Shown: positions 1-9,675 of the stretch, in pieces
Layout of the letters: the number at the start of each line of letters is the position of its first letter
Position numbering within the stretch: the stretch's first letter is position 1
NCBI RefSeq assembly: GCF_001953305.1
Contig: NZ_MTFE01000010.1
Coordinates: forward strand, 1,862,715-1,926,714
Direction: 5' to 3'
Length of the DNA stretch: 64,000 bases
Source of the DNA: Cnuella takakiae
Lineage (GTDB): Bacteria > Bacteroidota > Bacteroidia > Chitinophagales > Chitinophagaceae
Position numbers and translations under genes: made by a program
The notes under the pieces: generated by a model
The model's database searches: none
The model's input: only the letters and a program-made list of their open reading frames with translations
Told to the model about the DNA's origin: nothing

Positions 1-473
1 AAAAAAGCATTTAAGATAAGAAGGAAAACTGCTGCCTGTTTGGGTCTGTCATGCCGTCACCCGGCTTATCACATAACTGCTTAATGCATGAGCAATAAAG
101 CAGCGGACAGACGCACCGTCATTGCGAAGCGCTGGTAGTGGCTTCAATTACGCAACTCCTTGCAGCGCTGAAGCAATCTCCACCACCTACAGGTTCTAAA
201 GCGTGCACCTATTGGTGTCTTACAGCAGCTGGAGATTGCTTCAGCGCCGCTAAACCCTATATATCACTAATCACTGCTGGCCCTTCGCAATGACGGCGCA
301 CCAGGTGCATGGTACAAGTGGAATTATATAAGCATCTGCAAGGGCAAGTCTAAAGGACAAATGTTCTCAAATGCTATTGTTTCATTAGTTGCCACGTAGT
401 ATTATTTTAAAAGGTACAAACCTTGTTTATTCACGATTCACGTTTGACTTTTCCCCATTCACAATTGCCCCCT
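1..473. other. Gene-free window edge, 473 bp
   Basis: I see no credible coding region. The stretch holds a composite inverted repeat (117-295, listed separately) and a low-complexity string just beyond the 3' end of the XdhC gene (429-482). The remainder is moderately AT-rich with no recognisable promoter. Confidence 0.6.
117..295. repeat. Composite inverted repeat, CGTCATTGCGAAG family
   Basis: The outer arms CGTCATTGCGAAG (117-129) and CTTCGCAATGACG (283-295) are exact reverse complements. The inner arms at 165-181 and 231-247 form a perfect 17-bp inverted repeat that contains GAAGCAATCTCC and its complement. The element could fold into a long two-part hairpin. Similar sequences are dispersed in many Bacteroidota genomes (general knowledge). 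No transposase is present, so it looks like a non-autonomous or passive intergenic repeat. Confidence 0.8.
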
Positions 474-482
474 TCACCTCCC
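429..482. repeat. Low-complexity word string, ATTCACG/ATTCACA type
   Basis: Near-tandem words such as ATTCACG, ATTCACG, ATTCACA and CTTCACC sit at the 3' end of the XdhC gene and reach its stop codon. They resemble the word elements at 8081-8203 and 47817-47916. No strong hairpin is evident here. Confidence 0.4.
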
Positions 483-1577
483 ATGAATCGTTCCCTGCCT
501 TTCCCGTAACGACGTTCCTTTTCTCCCCGCAAAATGCATCCTGATTTCCGCAGCAATCGACAAAGCAATTTCTTCAGGCGTGACGGCACCAATGTCGAGG
601 CCGGCAGGGGTGAACACCCGTTGCCAGTCTTGCTCCGATACGCTCCTCCCTGCTTCGGCTAGGGCATCCAGCATTTTTTGCGTGCGTTTCCGCGGACCCA
701 GCAAGCCAATGTAAGCGGCCTCGGTTTGCAGCGCTGCTTCGAAGTTGCGGAAGTCGGTGGCGTAGTCGTGCGCCATCAGTATGACCGCGGTGTGGGCATC
801 AATGGCGGGTTGTTCGTCGCCTCTATTGTGGAGCACTTTGTTGGCGATTGTAAATAAGGATTTGTCGGCCTTGGCGGCATTCATCACCACGGTGGTATGC
901 CAGCCCAATTCGGCAGCAATGCGCACCATGGGATAGATATCGTAATTGCCACCGAAGATCACCAGTTGGGTAGCGGGCCGGATCACCTCGATAAAAACCT
1001 GGATGGTTTCGGCCCCGACTGTGTAAGTACAGGTTTGCGACTGGCCTTCCTGCAGTGCCAATTTGATATCATTCAGTAGTGCCGTGTTTACTGTTGGTAA
1101 AGGGATGGTCTGTGCAAGGCCGGCTTCACCCGGGAACAAGAACATCTTTCCCAGCAAACCATCATTGCCACCTGTAACGGTAATGGCTAACCGTAATTCT
1201 CGGGTGTTTACAATTTCTTCCAGTTGCCGTACCGGGTTTTGCGGGTCGGCCGGGTTGAGCGGGGTGAACAACACATCGATGATGCCGTTGCAGCCCAGGC
1301 CCACGCCAATCTGGTGGTTGTCCTCTTGTGTGGTGTCGTAGGTGATCACCGATGGTTTGCCCAGAGCAATGGCTTTTTGTGCCCGGCGGAGGGCATCGCC
1401 TTCAAGGCAGCCGCCGCTGATGCCGCCCACGTAATTGCCGTTATCCAGTACCAGCATGCGGGCACCCGCACGGCGATAGGAAGAGCCTTCCACGCGGGAA
1501 ACGGTTGCCAGGGCAGCCTTGGTTGTGGTAAAATCCAATTGATTGTAGGTGTCGATAATGGCTTTGATCTCTTTCAT
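474..1577 (-). CDS. XdhC/CoxI family protein
   Basis: This 367-aa protein has the two-part architecture of XdhC-type factors, which help insert or sulfurate the molybdenum cofactor of xanthine dehydrogenase-type hydroxylases in the cytoplasm (family knowledge). The N-terminal XdhC_CoxI domain (about residues 10-80) contains the characteristic GGISGGCLEGD segment. The C-terminal Rossmann-like domain (about 205-350) ends with GLLGPRKRTQKML and PAGLDIGAVTPEEIALSI, typical of the family. The start is the ATG at 1577. It is divergent from the AraC gene, and no molybdenum hydroxylase subunit is encoded in the window, so its client enzyme is unknown. Family assignment is firm; the client is not. Confidence 0.9.
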   Translation of the reverse strand: MKEIKAIIDTYNQLDFTTTKAALATVSRVEGSSYRRAGARMLVLDNGNYVGGISGGCLEGDALRRAQKAIALGKPSVITYDTTQEDNHQIGVGLGCNGIIDVLFTPLNPADPQNPVRQLEEIVNTRELRLAITVTGGNDGLLGKMFLFPGEAGLAQTIPLPTVNTALLNDIKLALQEGQSQTCTYTVGAETIQVFIEVIRPATQLVIFGGNYDIYPMVRIAAELGWHTTVVMNAAKADKSLFTIANKVLHNRGDEQPAIDAHTAVILMAHDYATDFRNFEAALQTEAAYIGLLGPRKRTQKMLDALAEAGRSVSEQDWQRVFTPAGLDIGAVTPEEIALSIAAEIRMHFAGRKGTSLRERQGTIHGR

Positions 1578-1637
1578 CTGGCGGCGATGGTGGTAAAAGG
1601 TCGGAAATAGGAACCTGGTTTAACTATACATGCCCAA

Positions 1638-1668
1638 AGCTAACAGCTAATGGCTAACAGCAAGCGCT
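1638..1668. repeat. Short word repeat, AGCTAACAGC/GGCTAACAGC
   Basis: The words AGCTAACAGCTAA, GGCTAACAGC and AAGC lie in the gap between the divergent XdhC and AraC genes. The string resembles other degenerate word elements in the window, but it is short and could be chance. Confidence 0.35.
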
Positions 1669-1699
1669 ATATCTCTGTTTGATTTTTGTAAATTTGGGT

Positions 1700-2596
1700 A
1701 TGGCTAAGGTAGAAACACTGGAAGATTATTACAAGAATAAATACGGCTGGCTGCCCGATAACCTCCGCAACGAGATCGGCCACTTCAACGTGTTTCGGTT
1801 GGAGCCCTACCTCGGCCAGCATGCTCGCCCTGTTCCGTACCGTAAGCGGGACTATTATAAAGTGATGCTGGTATTGGGCCATGGCAAAGTGCATTATGCC
1901 GATAAAGCCATCGAAGTGCAAAAGCAGGCCCTGTCTTTTTCCAACCCACAAATACCTTACAGCTGGGAGCGCGACGAAATTCATAGTGGTGTTTTCTGCA
2001 TTTTCGACCGCAACTTTTTCCGCCAGTTCGGCAACCTGGAGCAGTACGCGGTGTTTCAGCCGGGCGGCACGCCGGTGCTGGAACTGACGGACGAACAGGT
2101 GGAGCGGGTACAAGGAATTTTCACCCGGATGTTCGAGGAGATCGGCTCCGATTATGTGCACAAATACGACGTGTTGCGCACCCTGGTGTACGAACTCTTG
2201 CACCTCGCCACCCGGCTGCAGCCATGTGCCCGTTTGCGTGCGCAGCCCGTCAATGCTGCACAGCGCATTTCTGTGCTTTTTCTCGAATTGCTGGAACGGC
2301 AGTTTCCCATCGACGATCCGGCACAGTGCATCGGCATGCGGGCAGCCTCCGACTTTGCCGACAAGCTGAACGTGCATGTCAACCACCTCAACCGGGCCAT
2401 CAAGGAAACTACGCAAAAGACCACCTCGCAAATTATTGGCGAACGCATTTTGCAGGAAGCCAAGGTACTGCTCAAGCATAGCTCCTGGAGCGTTTCCGAA
2501 ATCGCCTATGCATTGGGTTTTAAAGAAGCGACCCATTTCAACAACTTCTTCAAGAAAAATACGGAACTCAGCCCGCTACGGTTTCGCAGTGTTTGA
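1700..2596 (+). CDS. AraC family transcriptional regulator
   Basis: This 298-aa protein has a C-terminal AraC-type double helix-turn-helix (about residues 195-298). The second HTH is clear in WSVSEIAYALGFKEATHFNNFFKK, with the usual LSPLRFR end. The N-terminal ~180 residues form a cupin-like effector domain. An upstream TTG at 1679 keeps the frame open, but the ATG at 1700 is the more likely start. It lies 81 bp upstream of an aldo/keto reductase on the same strand and is divergent from XdhC. By the usual logic of this arrangement it probably controls the reductase (inference). The effector is unknown. Confidence 0.9.
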   Translation: MAKVETLEDYYKNKYGWLPDNLRNEIGHFNVFRLEPYLGQHARPVPYRKRDYYKVMLVLGHGKVHYADKAIEVQKQALSFSNPQIPYSWERDEIHSGVFCIFDRNFFRQFGNLEQYAVFQPGGTPVLELTDEQVERVQGIFTRMFEEIGSDYVHKYDVLRTLVYELLHLATRLQPCARLRAQPVNAAQRISVLFLELLERQFPIDDPAQCIGMRAASDFADKLNVHVNHLNRAIKETTQKTTSQIIGERILQEAKVLLKHSSWSVSEIAYALGFKEATHFNNFFKKNTELSPLRFRSV

Positions 2597-2668
2597 AAAT
2601 CGTAAACCTTGGTTTAGTTTGTGTAAGAAAGTAGCAGGTGTTCGACAGACCTTTAATCAACTTTTTAA

Positions 2669-3661
<993 letters not shown>

Positions 3662-3842
3662 GGGTGTAATAAGGGTGATACCTATTGGTTGGGTGCACCT
3701 AAGTGCTGGTTTGCGCACCTGCTATTAAAGGCTGAAAACTAATGAGCCGTTGCAGTGGTTGGTACTACTTGCGGCCAAGTACAACCGATATTGCCGGTTG
3801 TGCATGGTATGGGTTTTGTTGCCCTGCCGGAAAGTAAAAATC

Positions 3843-4112
3843 ATGAAACCACTCCGACACCTTGCTGCCCTTTTGCTGGCAGCCACCTTGTTCACCGCCT
3901 GCGGCGATGGCAATAATCTGGAAGCCTCGGAAGTACCAGCAGCCGTAATGACCTCCTTCAATGGCAAGTACAACAATGTAACAGATGCAGAATGGGCAAA
4001 AAGAGAAAAGGACGGTGCTACCTTGTATGCCGTTGAGTTTAAAGCCAATGGCCAGGAGATAGAAGCCCTGTTTGACGCTAATGGTACGGTGCTGGAAAGC
4101 AAGGAGGATTAA
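3843..4112 (+). CDS. Small PepSY-like lipoprotein
   Basis: This 89-aa protein starts with a lipoprotein signal (hydrophobic stretch, lipobox LFTAC, Cys20). The rest has the pattern of PepSY-like/DUF2874 modules common in Bacteroidota: VPAAVMTSFNGKYNNVTDAEW, a charged strand, YAVEFKANGQEIEALFDANGTVLES. Such modules are thought to bind ligands or inhibit proteases in the periplasm (family knowledge; weak for this protein). The ATG at 3843 was chosen over an open frame from 3750 because the signal peptide begins there. A second small envelope gene follows 87 bp downstream. Confidence 0.75.
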   Translation: MKPLRHLAALLLAATLFTACGDGNNLEASEVPAAVMTSFNGKYNNVTDAEWAKREKDGATLYAVEFKANGQEIEALFDANGTVLESKED

Positions 4113-4199
4113 GCAAGTTTTTAATTGCCTGCACCAGCTTTGTTTGGCCGCCTGTTTTTTTACGGCACAGCTATTGTATAACACTGCTAAAACCACATT

Positions 4200-4418
4200 A
4201 TGACACAAGACAACAAAGACCTGCTGAAAACCATCGGTACGGTAGTAATAGTAGGTGCCGCCATCGCGGGTGTAGTATACCTGCTGAAAGACAATGAACA
4301 AGTACAGGACGCCCTTGCAAAAGCAAAAGCCAAGGCTACAGATGGCCTTGACCGGGTAAAAGAAGGCTGGGATGGCCTGGCTGAAACTGCCCGCAGCAAG
4401 TTCTCACATAATGCATAA
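4200..4418 (+). CDS. Small YtxH-like membrane protein
   Basis: This 72-aa protein has one N-terminal transmembrane helix (about residues 12-31, IGTVVIVGAAIAGVVYLL). It is followed by a charged Ala/Lys-rich amphipathic helix (QVQDALAKAKAKATDGLDRVKEGW). This is the layout of YtxH/gas-vesicle-like small stress proteins, but the match is by pattern only. A strong terminator follows at 4447-4479, so with the preceding lipoprotein gene it may form a short transcription unit. Confidence 0.7.
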   Translation: MTQDNKDLLKTIGTVVIVGAAIAGVVYLLKDNEQVQDALAKAKAKATDGLDRVKEGWDGLAETARSKFSHNA

Positions 4419-4446
4419 TCCGGTTCCCCCCGGATCCCAATTGTAG

Positions 4447-4479
4447 ATGCAGCAGGCTTTGGCTTGCTGCATTTTTTTT
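4447..4479 (+). terminator. Rho-independent terminator
   Basis: The stem ATGCAGCA (4447-4454) pairs perfectly with TGCTGCAT (4465-4472), followed by a run of eight T. It lies just downstream of the YtxH-like gene. Confidence 0.9.
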
Positions 4480-4582
4480 GCCCAATGCTTACCCTTGTTC
4501 TGCTAGTTGGAAAGCTGGTGTCCTTTTATTAATCCTGATGCCAGCAGGGTCGAAAAAAACTTGAAAAGAAATATCAATTTTT

Positions 4583-4612
4583 TTGGAAGCAATCATATTC
4601 ACCTTATATTTG
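4583..4612 (+). promoter_or_regulatory. Bacteroidota-type promoter for the susC-like operon
   Basis: A -33 TTG (4583-4585) is followed after exactly 19 nt by the -7 box TATATTTG (4605-4612). This matches the Bacteroidota sigma-ABfr consensus TTG-N19-TAnnTTTG. It faces the susC-like gene at 5019. Confidence 0.7.
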
Positions 4613-4630
4613 TCTACAGATTTAGTAGAC
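4612..4630. promoter_or_regulatory. Inverted repeat at the predicted start point of the susC operon
   Basis: GTCTAC and GTAGAC flank a 7-nt spacer and form a perfect 6+6 inverted repeat that begins at the last base of the -7 box. The position would suit a repressor operator. The binding protein is unknown, and a chance match is possible. Confidence 0.4.
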
Positions 4631-4956
4631 TAATGCATCGCTTCTGTTAATCGCCAGCAGCAGCGGTACAAACAACCCTTAAAGTTTAGCATATGAACTT
4701 TGGTAGAACCATATCAATGTCTTCGGTGGCGATGTGCAATTGTGCAACTCCTCCCGCACGAATGTGCTGTTGTTAACAGCTATATCGCAATTAAAATTGA
4801 TCCTTCCTGTATGCATGCATCACCGCATGTAGACAGTCTTTAATGCCTGTTTTCCGAACAGTGGCCTGGCGTGCTCATGCAATGAGTCGGCGATTGGCTC
4901 CTTGTGTGCCGCTGGCTACTGTTCCGAAACAGTTATAAATATCAGTAGGCGGATCA

Positions 4957-4990
4957 GACCATGGCCCATAGTCCATGGACCACGGTCCAA
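4957..4990. repeat. CCATGG/GGTCC word element
   Basis: A string of related words (GACCATGG, CCATAGTCCATGG, ACCACGGTCC) ends 28 bp before the susC-like ATG. The same vocabulary recurs at 13558-13583 and 44221-44240. The frame through this element is open, so an automated caller could wrongly extend the gene upstream to 4902. Confidence 0.6.
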
Positions 4991-5018
4991 CCCGCTTTCC
5001 CAACCAACGCAAATCACC

Positions 5019-8000
5019 ATGAAACCAACAGCTTTGCATGTCTTTGCCCGAGGGCGAAGCGGCTATCTTTTGCTCTTCCTTTTTACCCTTCTTTCCAGCC
5101 TGCTGCAAGCGCAGGAAAACATAACCCTTTCCGGCCGCATCATCGACGAAACTACCCGCCAGCCCCTGGGCGGTGCCACCGTGCACATCAAGGGCACCAC
5201 GCACGAAGTGGTGAGCAGCGACAATGGCAGCTTTGGCTTCCTAACGGGGCAGCGCCTGCCAGTAACCTTCGTAGTTAGTTATGTTGGTTATCAAACCAAC
5301 GAAGTGACTTTGCGGGAAGGCAGCAGCGTTGAAATTGCACTCAAACCTACAGCCAGCCAATTGAATGATGTTGTGGTGGTCGGTTATGGTAAACAGCGCC
5401 GCAGCGATGTTACCGGTTCGGTAGCTACCATTTCCAACAAAGTATTACAGCAACCCGCCAGCTCCGCCGACCAGCTGCTCAAAGGTGCCGCACCCGGTAT
5501 GCAGGTAACCCAAACTTCGGGACAGCCAGGAGGTGGGGTGAGCATCCGCATCCGCGGGGGCAGCAGCATCCAGGGTGGCAACGAGCCCCTGTATGTGATC
5601 GATGGTTTCCCGGTGTACAACAGTGCTGCAACATCCGGTGCCATCAGCGGTGCAGCCGTCAACCCATTAGCATCTATCAATCCTGCCGATATTGAAAGCA
5701 TCAACATATTGAAAGACGCATCGGCAACAGCCATCTATGGTTCGCGTGGCGCCAATGGCGTGGTGATCATTACTACCAAAAGAGGCCGTGCCGACCGCAG
5801 CCAGGTTTCCTACGATGTAAGCTATGGCGTGCAAAGCCTGCGCAAAAAGATCGACCTGCTGGATGCAAAAGGTTTTGCTGCCCTGCGCAACGATGTGTTG
5901 TATGATGTGGATCCATCCAAAGGCCGTAACCAGTACCTGTCGCAGGAACAAATTGATGCCTTGGGCAAGGGCACCGACTGGCAGGATGCCGCTTACCGCA
6001 GCGCACCTGTGCAGAACCACCAGCTATCCATCAGTGGTGGTAGCGCTAAAACACGCTATGCTGTTTCGGGTAACTATTTCAACCAGGAGGGCATCATTGA
6101 AAACACGGGCTTTAAAAGATTGAGCACCCGTGCCAACCTGGACGTGGCCGCAACCAACCGTTTAAAGATCAGCACCAGCCTTACCGTCAGCAAAACTGAT
6201 GGCGATGTGGCTCCTTCCGGCATTGTGAGCGGCCTGCTGACGATGCCGCCTACGGCTACCATCTACGAGCCAGATGGTTCCTACACTTTGCGCAATCCTT
6301 TTGAAAATATTTTTGCCAACCCCATTGCCGCACTGCGTTCGCAAACCAACAAAACCAGTACGCTTCGTTTGTTTGGTACGGCTTCAGGCGAGTATACCAT
6401 TTTAAAAGGCCTGGAGCTGAAAGTGCTGTTGGGAACCGATGTAGCCAGTACCCGCGAGAACAGTTATATCCCCTCAACTATTTATGAAGGACAGGGCTCA
6501 AGCGGCATTGCTGCTGTGGGCAATAGCACGGCACTTTCCTGGCTCAATGAAAACACCCTTACCTATAACACAAAGCTGGGCCGGCACAGCGTGGACGCGC
6601 TGGCCGGTTTCACCCAGCAGGAGTACCAGCGCGACGTGGTGCGCACCGGTGCGCAGCAGTTTGTAACCGACGACCTGTTGTACAACAGCCTGCAAAGCGG
6701 CTCGGTGCCTGCGCGGCCTTTTTCGGACAATACCAGCTGGGTGCTGCACTCATACCTGGGCAGGGTGAACTATAATTTTGACCAGAAGTATTTTGTTACT
6801 GCCAGCCTGCGTGCCGATGGTTCCTCGCGTTTCGGCAGCGGCAACAAGTGGGGGTATTTTCCTTCGGCTGCACTTTCCTGGAAGATCAGCGGCGAGCCTT
6901 TCTTTGAACAGCTTTCTTATCTGGTAAACGACCTGAAAGTGCGTGCCTCTTTTGGTACCACGGGCAACCTGGAGATTGGCGAATACCAGTCGCTGGCAGC
7001 CCTTACCAGCTTGAATTACCTTTTTGGCAACAATGTCGTTACCGGCTTTACTCCCAGCCGCCTGCCCAACAGCAACCTGGGTTGGGAAACAACCTATCAG
7101 TATGATGCGGGTGTAGACATTGGCCTGCTGAAGAACCGCGTGACCCTGAACCTGGATGCCTATTATAAAAAGACCGAAGACCTCTTGCTGAACGTTGAAA
7201 TTCCCTGGACCTCGGGACAGGCTTCCTCGCTGCAAAACTTTGGTTCGGTTGCCAACCGGGGCTTTGAGCTGGGCCTGAACACCCGCAATTTCACCGGCGA
7301 TTTCCAATGGAACACGGGCCTGAACATATCGTGGAACCGCAACAAGGTGCTGGCCATCGGCAATGGTGCACAGCAGTATATCAGCGGTAATTATATCATT
7401 AAAGTAGGACAGCCTTTGGGCCTGTTTTATGGCAATGTGACGGATGGCATTTTGCAAACGCATGAAGTGGCGGACAAGGGCAGGTTTACCGGCAGTGCCA
7501 CACCCAAACCCGGCGACCGCCTGTACAAGGATATTGATGGGGACGGCACCTTTACGGTAGCCAATGACCGCGCCATTGTGGGCAGTGCACAACCCAAATA
7601 CATCTATGGCCTGAGCAATGATTTTTCGTGGAAAGGTTTTGATGTGTCCCTTTTCCTGCAAGGTGCACAAGGCAACCAAATCCTGAACAGCAACCGCCAG
7701 GCGCTGGAGTTGTTCACAGGGCAGCAGAACGCTTCTGCAGTAGCCTTACACAGATGGACACCCGAAAATACCAATACCGATATCCCGCGTGCCAAGCTCG
7801 ATCCTGCACCGGTGTTTTCGGACCGCTTTATTGAAGACGGCTCTTTTGTACGGCTCAAAACACTCTCCGTAGGATATACCGTTCCCCGTGCCTTACTGCA
7901 AAGGCTGCATTTGTCCAACCTCCGTTTTTACCTCATCGGGCAAAACCTCGCTACCTGGACCAGGTACAGCGGCTATGACCCGGAGGTAACATCCGGTAGC

Positions 8001-8078
8001 AATGTATCGCCTGGTACGGATGCCGGTATCTATCCCATTGCCAAAAGCATCAGCGGAGGATTGACGATAACTTTTTAA
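5019..8078 (+). CDS. SusC-like TonB-dependent outer-membrane transporter 1
   Basis: This 1019-aa protein is the beta-barrel partner of a SusCD oligosaccharide import complex. It has a signal peptide (to about residue 32, LLQAQ), then a CarboxypepD_reg-like domain (about 37-120). Next come the TonB/plug region beginning with LNDVVVVGYGKQRR, and a 22-strand-type barrel ending in an aromatic residue (GLTITF). The usual SusC signatures are present: ASATAIYGSRGANGVVIITT, and DGDGTFTVANDRAIVGSAQPKYIYG near the C-terminus. The ATG at 5019 is preferred because the longer frame from 4902 reads through a repeat and lacks a signal peptide. Expression probably comes from the promoter at 4583-4612. The downstream SusD, sulfatase and FGE suggest a sulfated glycan substrate (inference). 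Confidence 0.95.
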   Translation: MKPTALHVFARGRSGYLLLFLFTLLSSLLQAQENITLSGRIIDETTRQPLGGATVHIKGTTHEVVSSDNGSFGFLTGQRLPVTFVVSYVGYQTNEVTLREGSSVEIALKPTASQLNDVVVVGYGKQRRSDVTGSVATISNKVLQQPASSADQLLKGAAPGMQVTQTSGQPGGGVSIRIRGGSSIQGGNEPLYVIDGFPVYNSAATSGAISGAAVNPLASINPADIESINILKDASATAIYGSRGANGVVIITTKRGRADRSQVSYDVSYGVQSLRKKIDLLDAKGFAALRNDVLYDVDPSKGRNQYLSQEQIDALGKGTDWQDAAYRSAPVQNHQLSISGGSAKTRYAVSGNYFNQEGIIENTGFKRLSTRANLDVAATNRLKISTSLTVSKTDGDVAPSGIVSGLLTMPPTATIYEPDGSYTLRNPFENIFANPIAALRSQTNKTSTLRLFGTASGEYTILKGLELKVLLGTDVASTRENSYIPSTIYEGQGSSGIAAVGNSTALSWLNENTLTYNTKLGRHSVDALAGFTQQEYQRDVVRTGAQQFVTDDLLYNSLQSGSVPARPFSDNTSWVLHSYLGRVNYNFDQKYFVTASLRADGSSRFGSGNKWGYFPSAALSWKISGEPFFEQLSYLVNDLKVRASFGTTGNLEIGEYQSLAALTSLNYLFGNNVVTGFTPSRLPNSNLGWETTYQYDAGVDIGLLKNRVTLNLDAYYKKTEDLLLNVEIPWTSGQASSLQNFGSVANRGFELGLNTRNFTGDFQWNTGLNISWNRNKVLAIGNGAQQYISGNYIIKVGQPLGLFYGNVTDGILQTHEVADKGRFTGSATPKPGDRLYKDIDGDGTFTVANDRAIVGSAQPKYIYGLSNDFSWKGFDVSLFLQGAQGNQILNSNRQALELFTGQQNASAVALHRWTPENTNTDIPRAKLDPAPVFSDRFIEDGSFVRLKTLSVGYTVPRALLQRLHLSNLRFYLIGQNLATWTRYSGYDPEVTSGSNVSPGTDAGIYPIAKSISGGLTITF

Positions 8079-8080
8079 TC

Positions 8081-8203
8081 GTGAATGGGCAATGGTGAAT
8101 TGTGAATTGGTAAGTGTTAAACATCTAACATCAACATTTAATCACCAATCACTTTCACTATTCACCATCAACCACTCACTATTCACCATTCACCACTCAC
8201 CAA
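8081..8203. repeat. ATTCACC/GTGAAT word element between susC and susD
   Basis: The whole 126-bp gap between the susC-like and susD-like genes is made of words such as GTGAATGGG, AATGGTGAAT, ATTCACC and ACTCACC. AATGGTGAAT (8091-8100) is the exact reverse complement of ATTCACCATT (8181-8190), so a hairpin is possible within the polycistronic mRNA. Confidence 0.7.
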
Positions 8204-8204
8204 C

Positions 8205-9662
8205 ATGAAACCGATCATATTTTCCCTTGCAGCCCTGCTCCTTATTACCGGCTGCTCCAAGCTGGAAGAAGACCCTGCGTCCTTCCTCACAACAGGACAA
8301 TTTTATAACGATGAAAAACAGGCAACCGCTGCCGTGAACGGCGCGTACCGCAAGCTCTACGAAAGCGGGCAGTCGCTTTACAACAGCCTGTTCCAGATAG
8401 GCGTGGAGATGGCCACCGATGATTATGTTGCCGGTCCGCGTGCCCGCAACCCGCATGTGCGGGCCATCAGCGGCCTTACGCATGATGCGTCGAACGACCG
8501 CATGGAGCAGCTGTGGAAACAAAGCTATGATGCCATCAATGCATCCAACATCGTAGTGGACCGGGTGGCGCAAATTGCCGATGATAAGATCAGTGGTGCA
8601 GGCCGTGCCCGCATCATCAACGAAGCCCGTTTTCTCCGTGCCCTGCATTATTTCAACCTGGTGCGCTGGTTCGGTCCTGTGCCGGTAGTGCTGCACGAAG
8701 CCACTTCGCCAAAGGGTGAAGACCTGTACGTGGAAAAAGCAACGGAAGATGCCGTTTACCAGCAGATCATCCAGGATCTTACCGCTGCCGAAGCCCTGCC
8801 CGCAACCTATGGCGGTGCCGATGTGGGCCGCGCAACAAGTGGAGCGGCAAAAAGCCTGCTGGCAAAGGTGTACCTCACCCGCAGGCAGTGGCCCGAAGCA
8901 GCCGCCAAAAGCAAGGAAGTGATCGATGCCGGTACCTATGGGCTCTTCACCGACTTTGCCGATGTGTTCAATACCGCCACCAAGAACGGCAGGGAACATA
9001 TTTTCTCTGCACAGTTCCGGGGCAATTTCAACTACCAGGGCAATAGCCTCGCCAGCCGCTCGGCGCCGGCCAATATTCCCGGTATCAATGGCGACTATGC
9101 CGATGCCATTCATCGCCCGGGAGGCTTGTACGAAAGCTTTACCGACAATGACCGCAGAAAGAGCGTAACTTTTGTTACCCAAATGGTGAGTCCTGCCGAT
9201 GGTAAGACCTACAACGTGGAACCCCACTTCTTCAAATATTATGATCCTGCTGTCGTTGGCAACCAGGGACAATCTTCCAAGAACCTGCCCATCATCCGCT
9301 ATGCCGAAGTGCTCCTGATCTATGCCGAAGCGCTGAACGAAGCATCCGGTGCGCCTACCGCGCAGGCCTATTGGGCCATTGATGAAGTGCGGCGCAGGGC
9401 AGGCATCGCACCCCTGCAGGACATTGCACCTGCTTTGAGCCAGGCGCAGTTCCGCGACAGCGTATTCCAGGAGCGCCGCAAAGAACTGGTGTACGAATAC
9501 CAGCGCTGGTTCGACCTCGTGCGCCGCGGTGCCGACTACTATGTAACCACCCTGAAAGCTGCCGGTAAAACCACTGCTGCACCCAAGCACCTGCATTTTC
9601 CAACCCCCCAACGCGAACTCAACCTCAATCCCAAACTCACCCAGCATCCCGACTGGAAATAA
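8205..9662 (+). CDS. SusD/RagB-like glycan-binding lipoprotein 1
   Basis: This 485-aa surface lipoprotein is expected to cap the adjacent SusC barrel and bind oligosaccharide. The lipobox LITGC puts the lipidated cysteine at residue 17. RagB/SusD hallmarks include the N-terminal FLTTGQFYNDEKQATAAVNGAYRKLY helix, ARFLRALHYFNLVRWFG, and the C-terminal segments IRYAEVLLIYAEALNEA and FQERRKELVYEYQRWFDLVRRG. It is cotranscribed with susC across the repeat at 8081-8203 and is followed 13 bp later by a sulfatase. Confidence 0.95.
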   Translation: MKPIIFSLAALLLITGCSKLEEDPASFLTTGQFYNDEKQATAAVNGAYRKLYESGQSLYNSLFQIGVEMATDDYVAGPRARNPHVRAISGLTHDASNDRMEQLWKQSYDAINASNIVVDRVAQIADDKISGAGRARIINEARFLRALHYFNLVRWFGPVPVVLHEATSPKGEDLYVEKATEDAVYQQIIQDLTAAEALPATYGGADVGRATSGAAKSLLAKVYLTRRQWPEAAAKSKEVIDAGTYGLFTDFADVFNTATKNGREHIFSAQFRGNFNYQGNSLASRSAPANIPGINGDYADAIHRPGGLYESFTDNDRRKSVTFVTQMVSPADGKTYNVEPHFFKYYDPAVVGNQGQSSKNLPIIRYAEVLLIYAEALNEASGAPTAQAYWAIDEVRRRAGIAPLQDIAPALSQAQFRDSVFQERRKELVYEYQRWFDLVRRGADYYVTTLKAAGKTTAAPKHLHFPTPQRELNLNPKLTQHPDWK

Positions 9663-9675
9663 AACCACAACCATC

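Larger units (their letters stand above)
4419..5018. other. Intergenic region upstream of the first susC-like gene
   Basis: This 600-bp gap contains a terminator (4447-4479), a well-formed Bacteroidota promoter (4583-4612), a 6-bp inverted repeat just downstream of it (4612-4630), and a CCATGG/GGTCC word element (4957-4990) just upstream of the susC-like start. The predicted 5' leader is about 400 nt. I found no credible small ORF. Confidence 0.6.

Noticed and set aside
1667-2536. 289-aa open frame on the minus strand
   Set aside because: It lies antisense to the AraC gene, has no recognisable domain and mirrors its codon pattern; a shadow frame.
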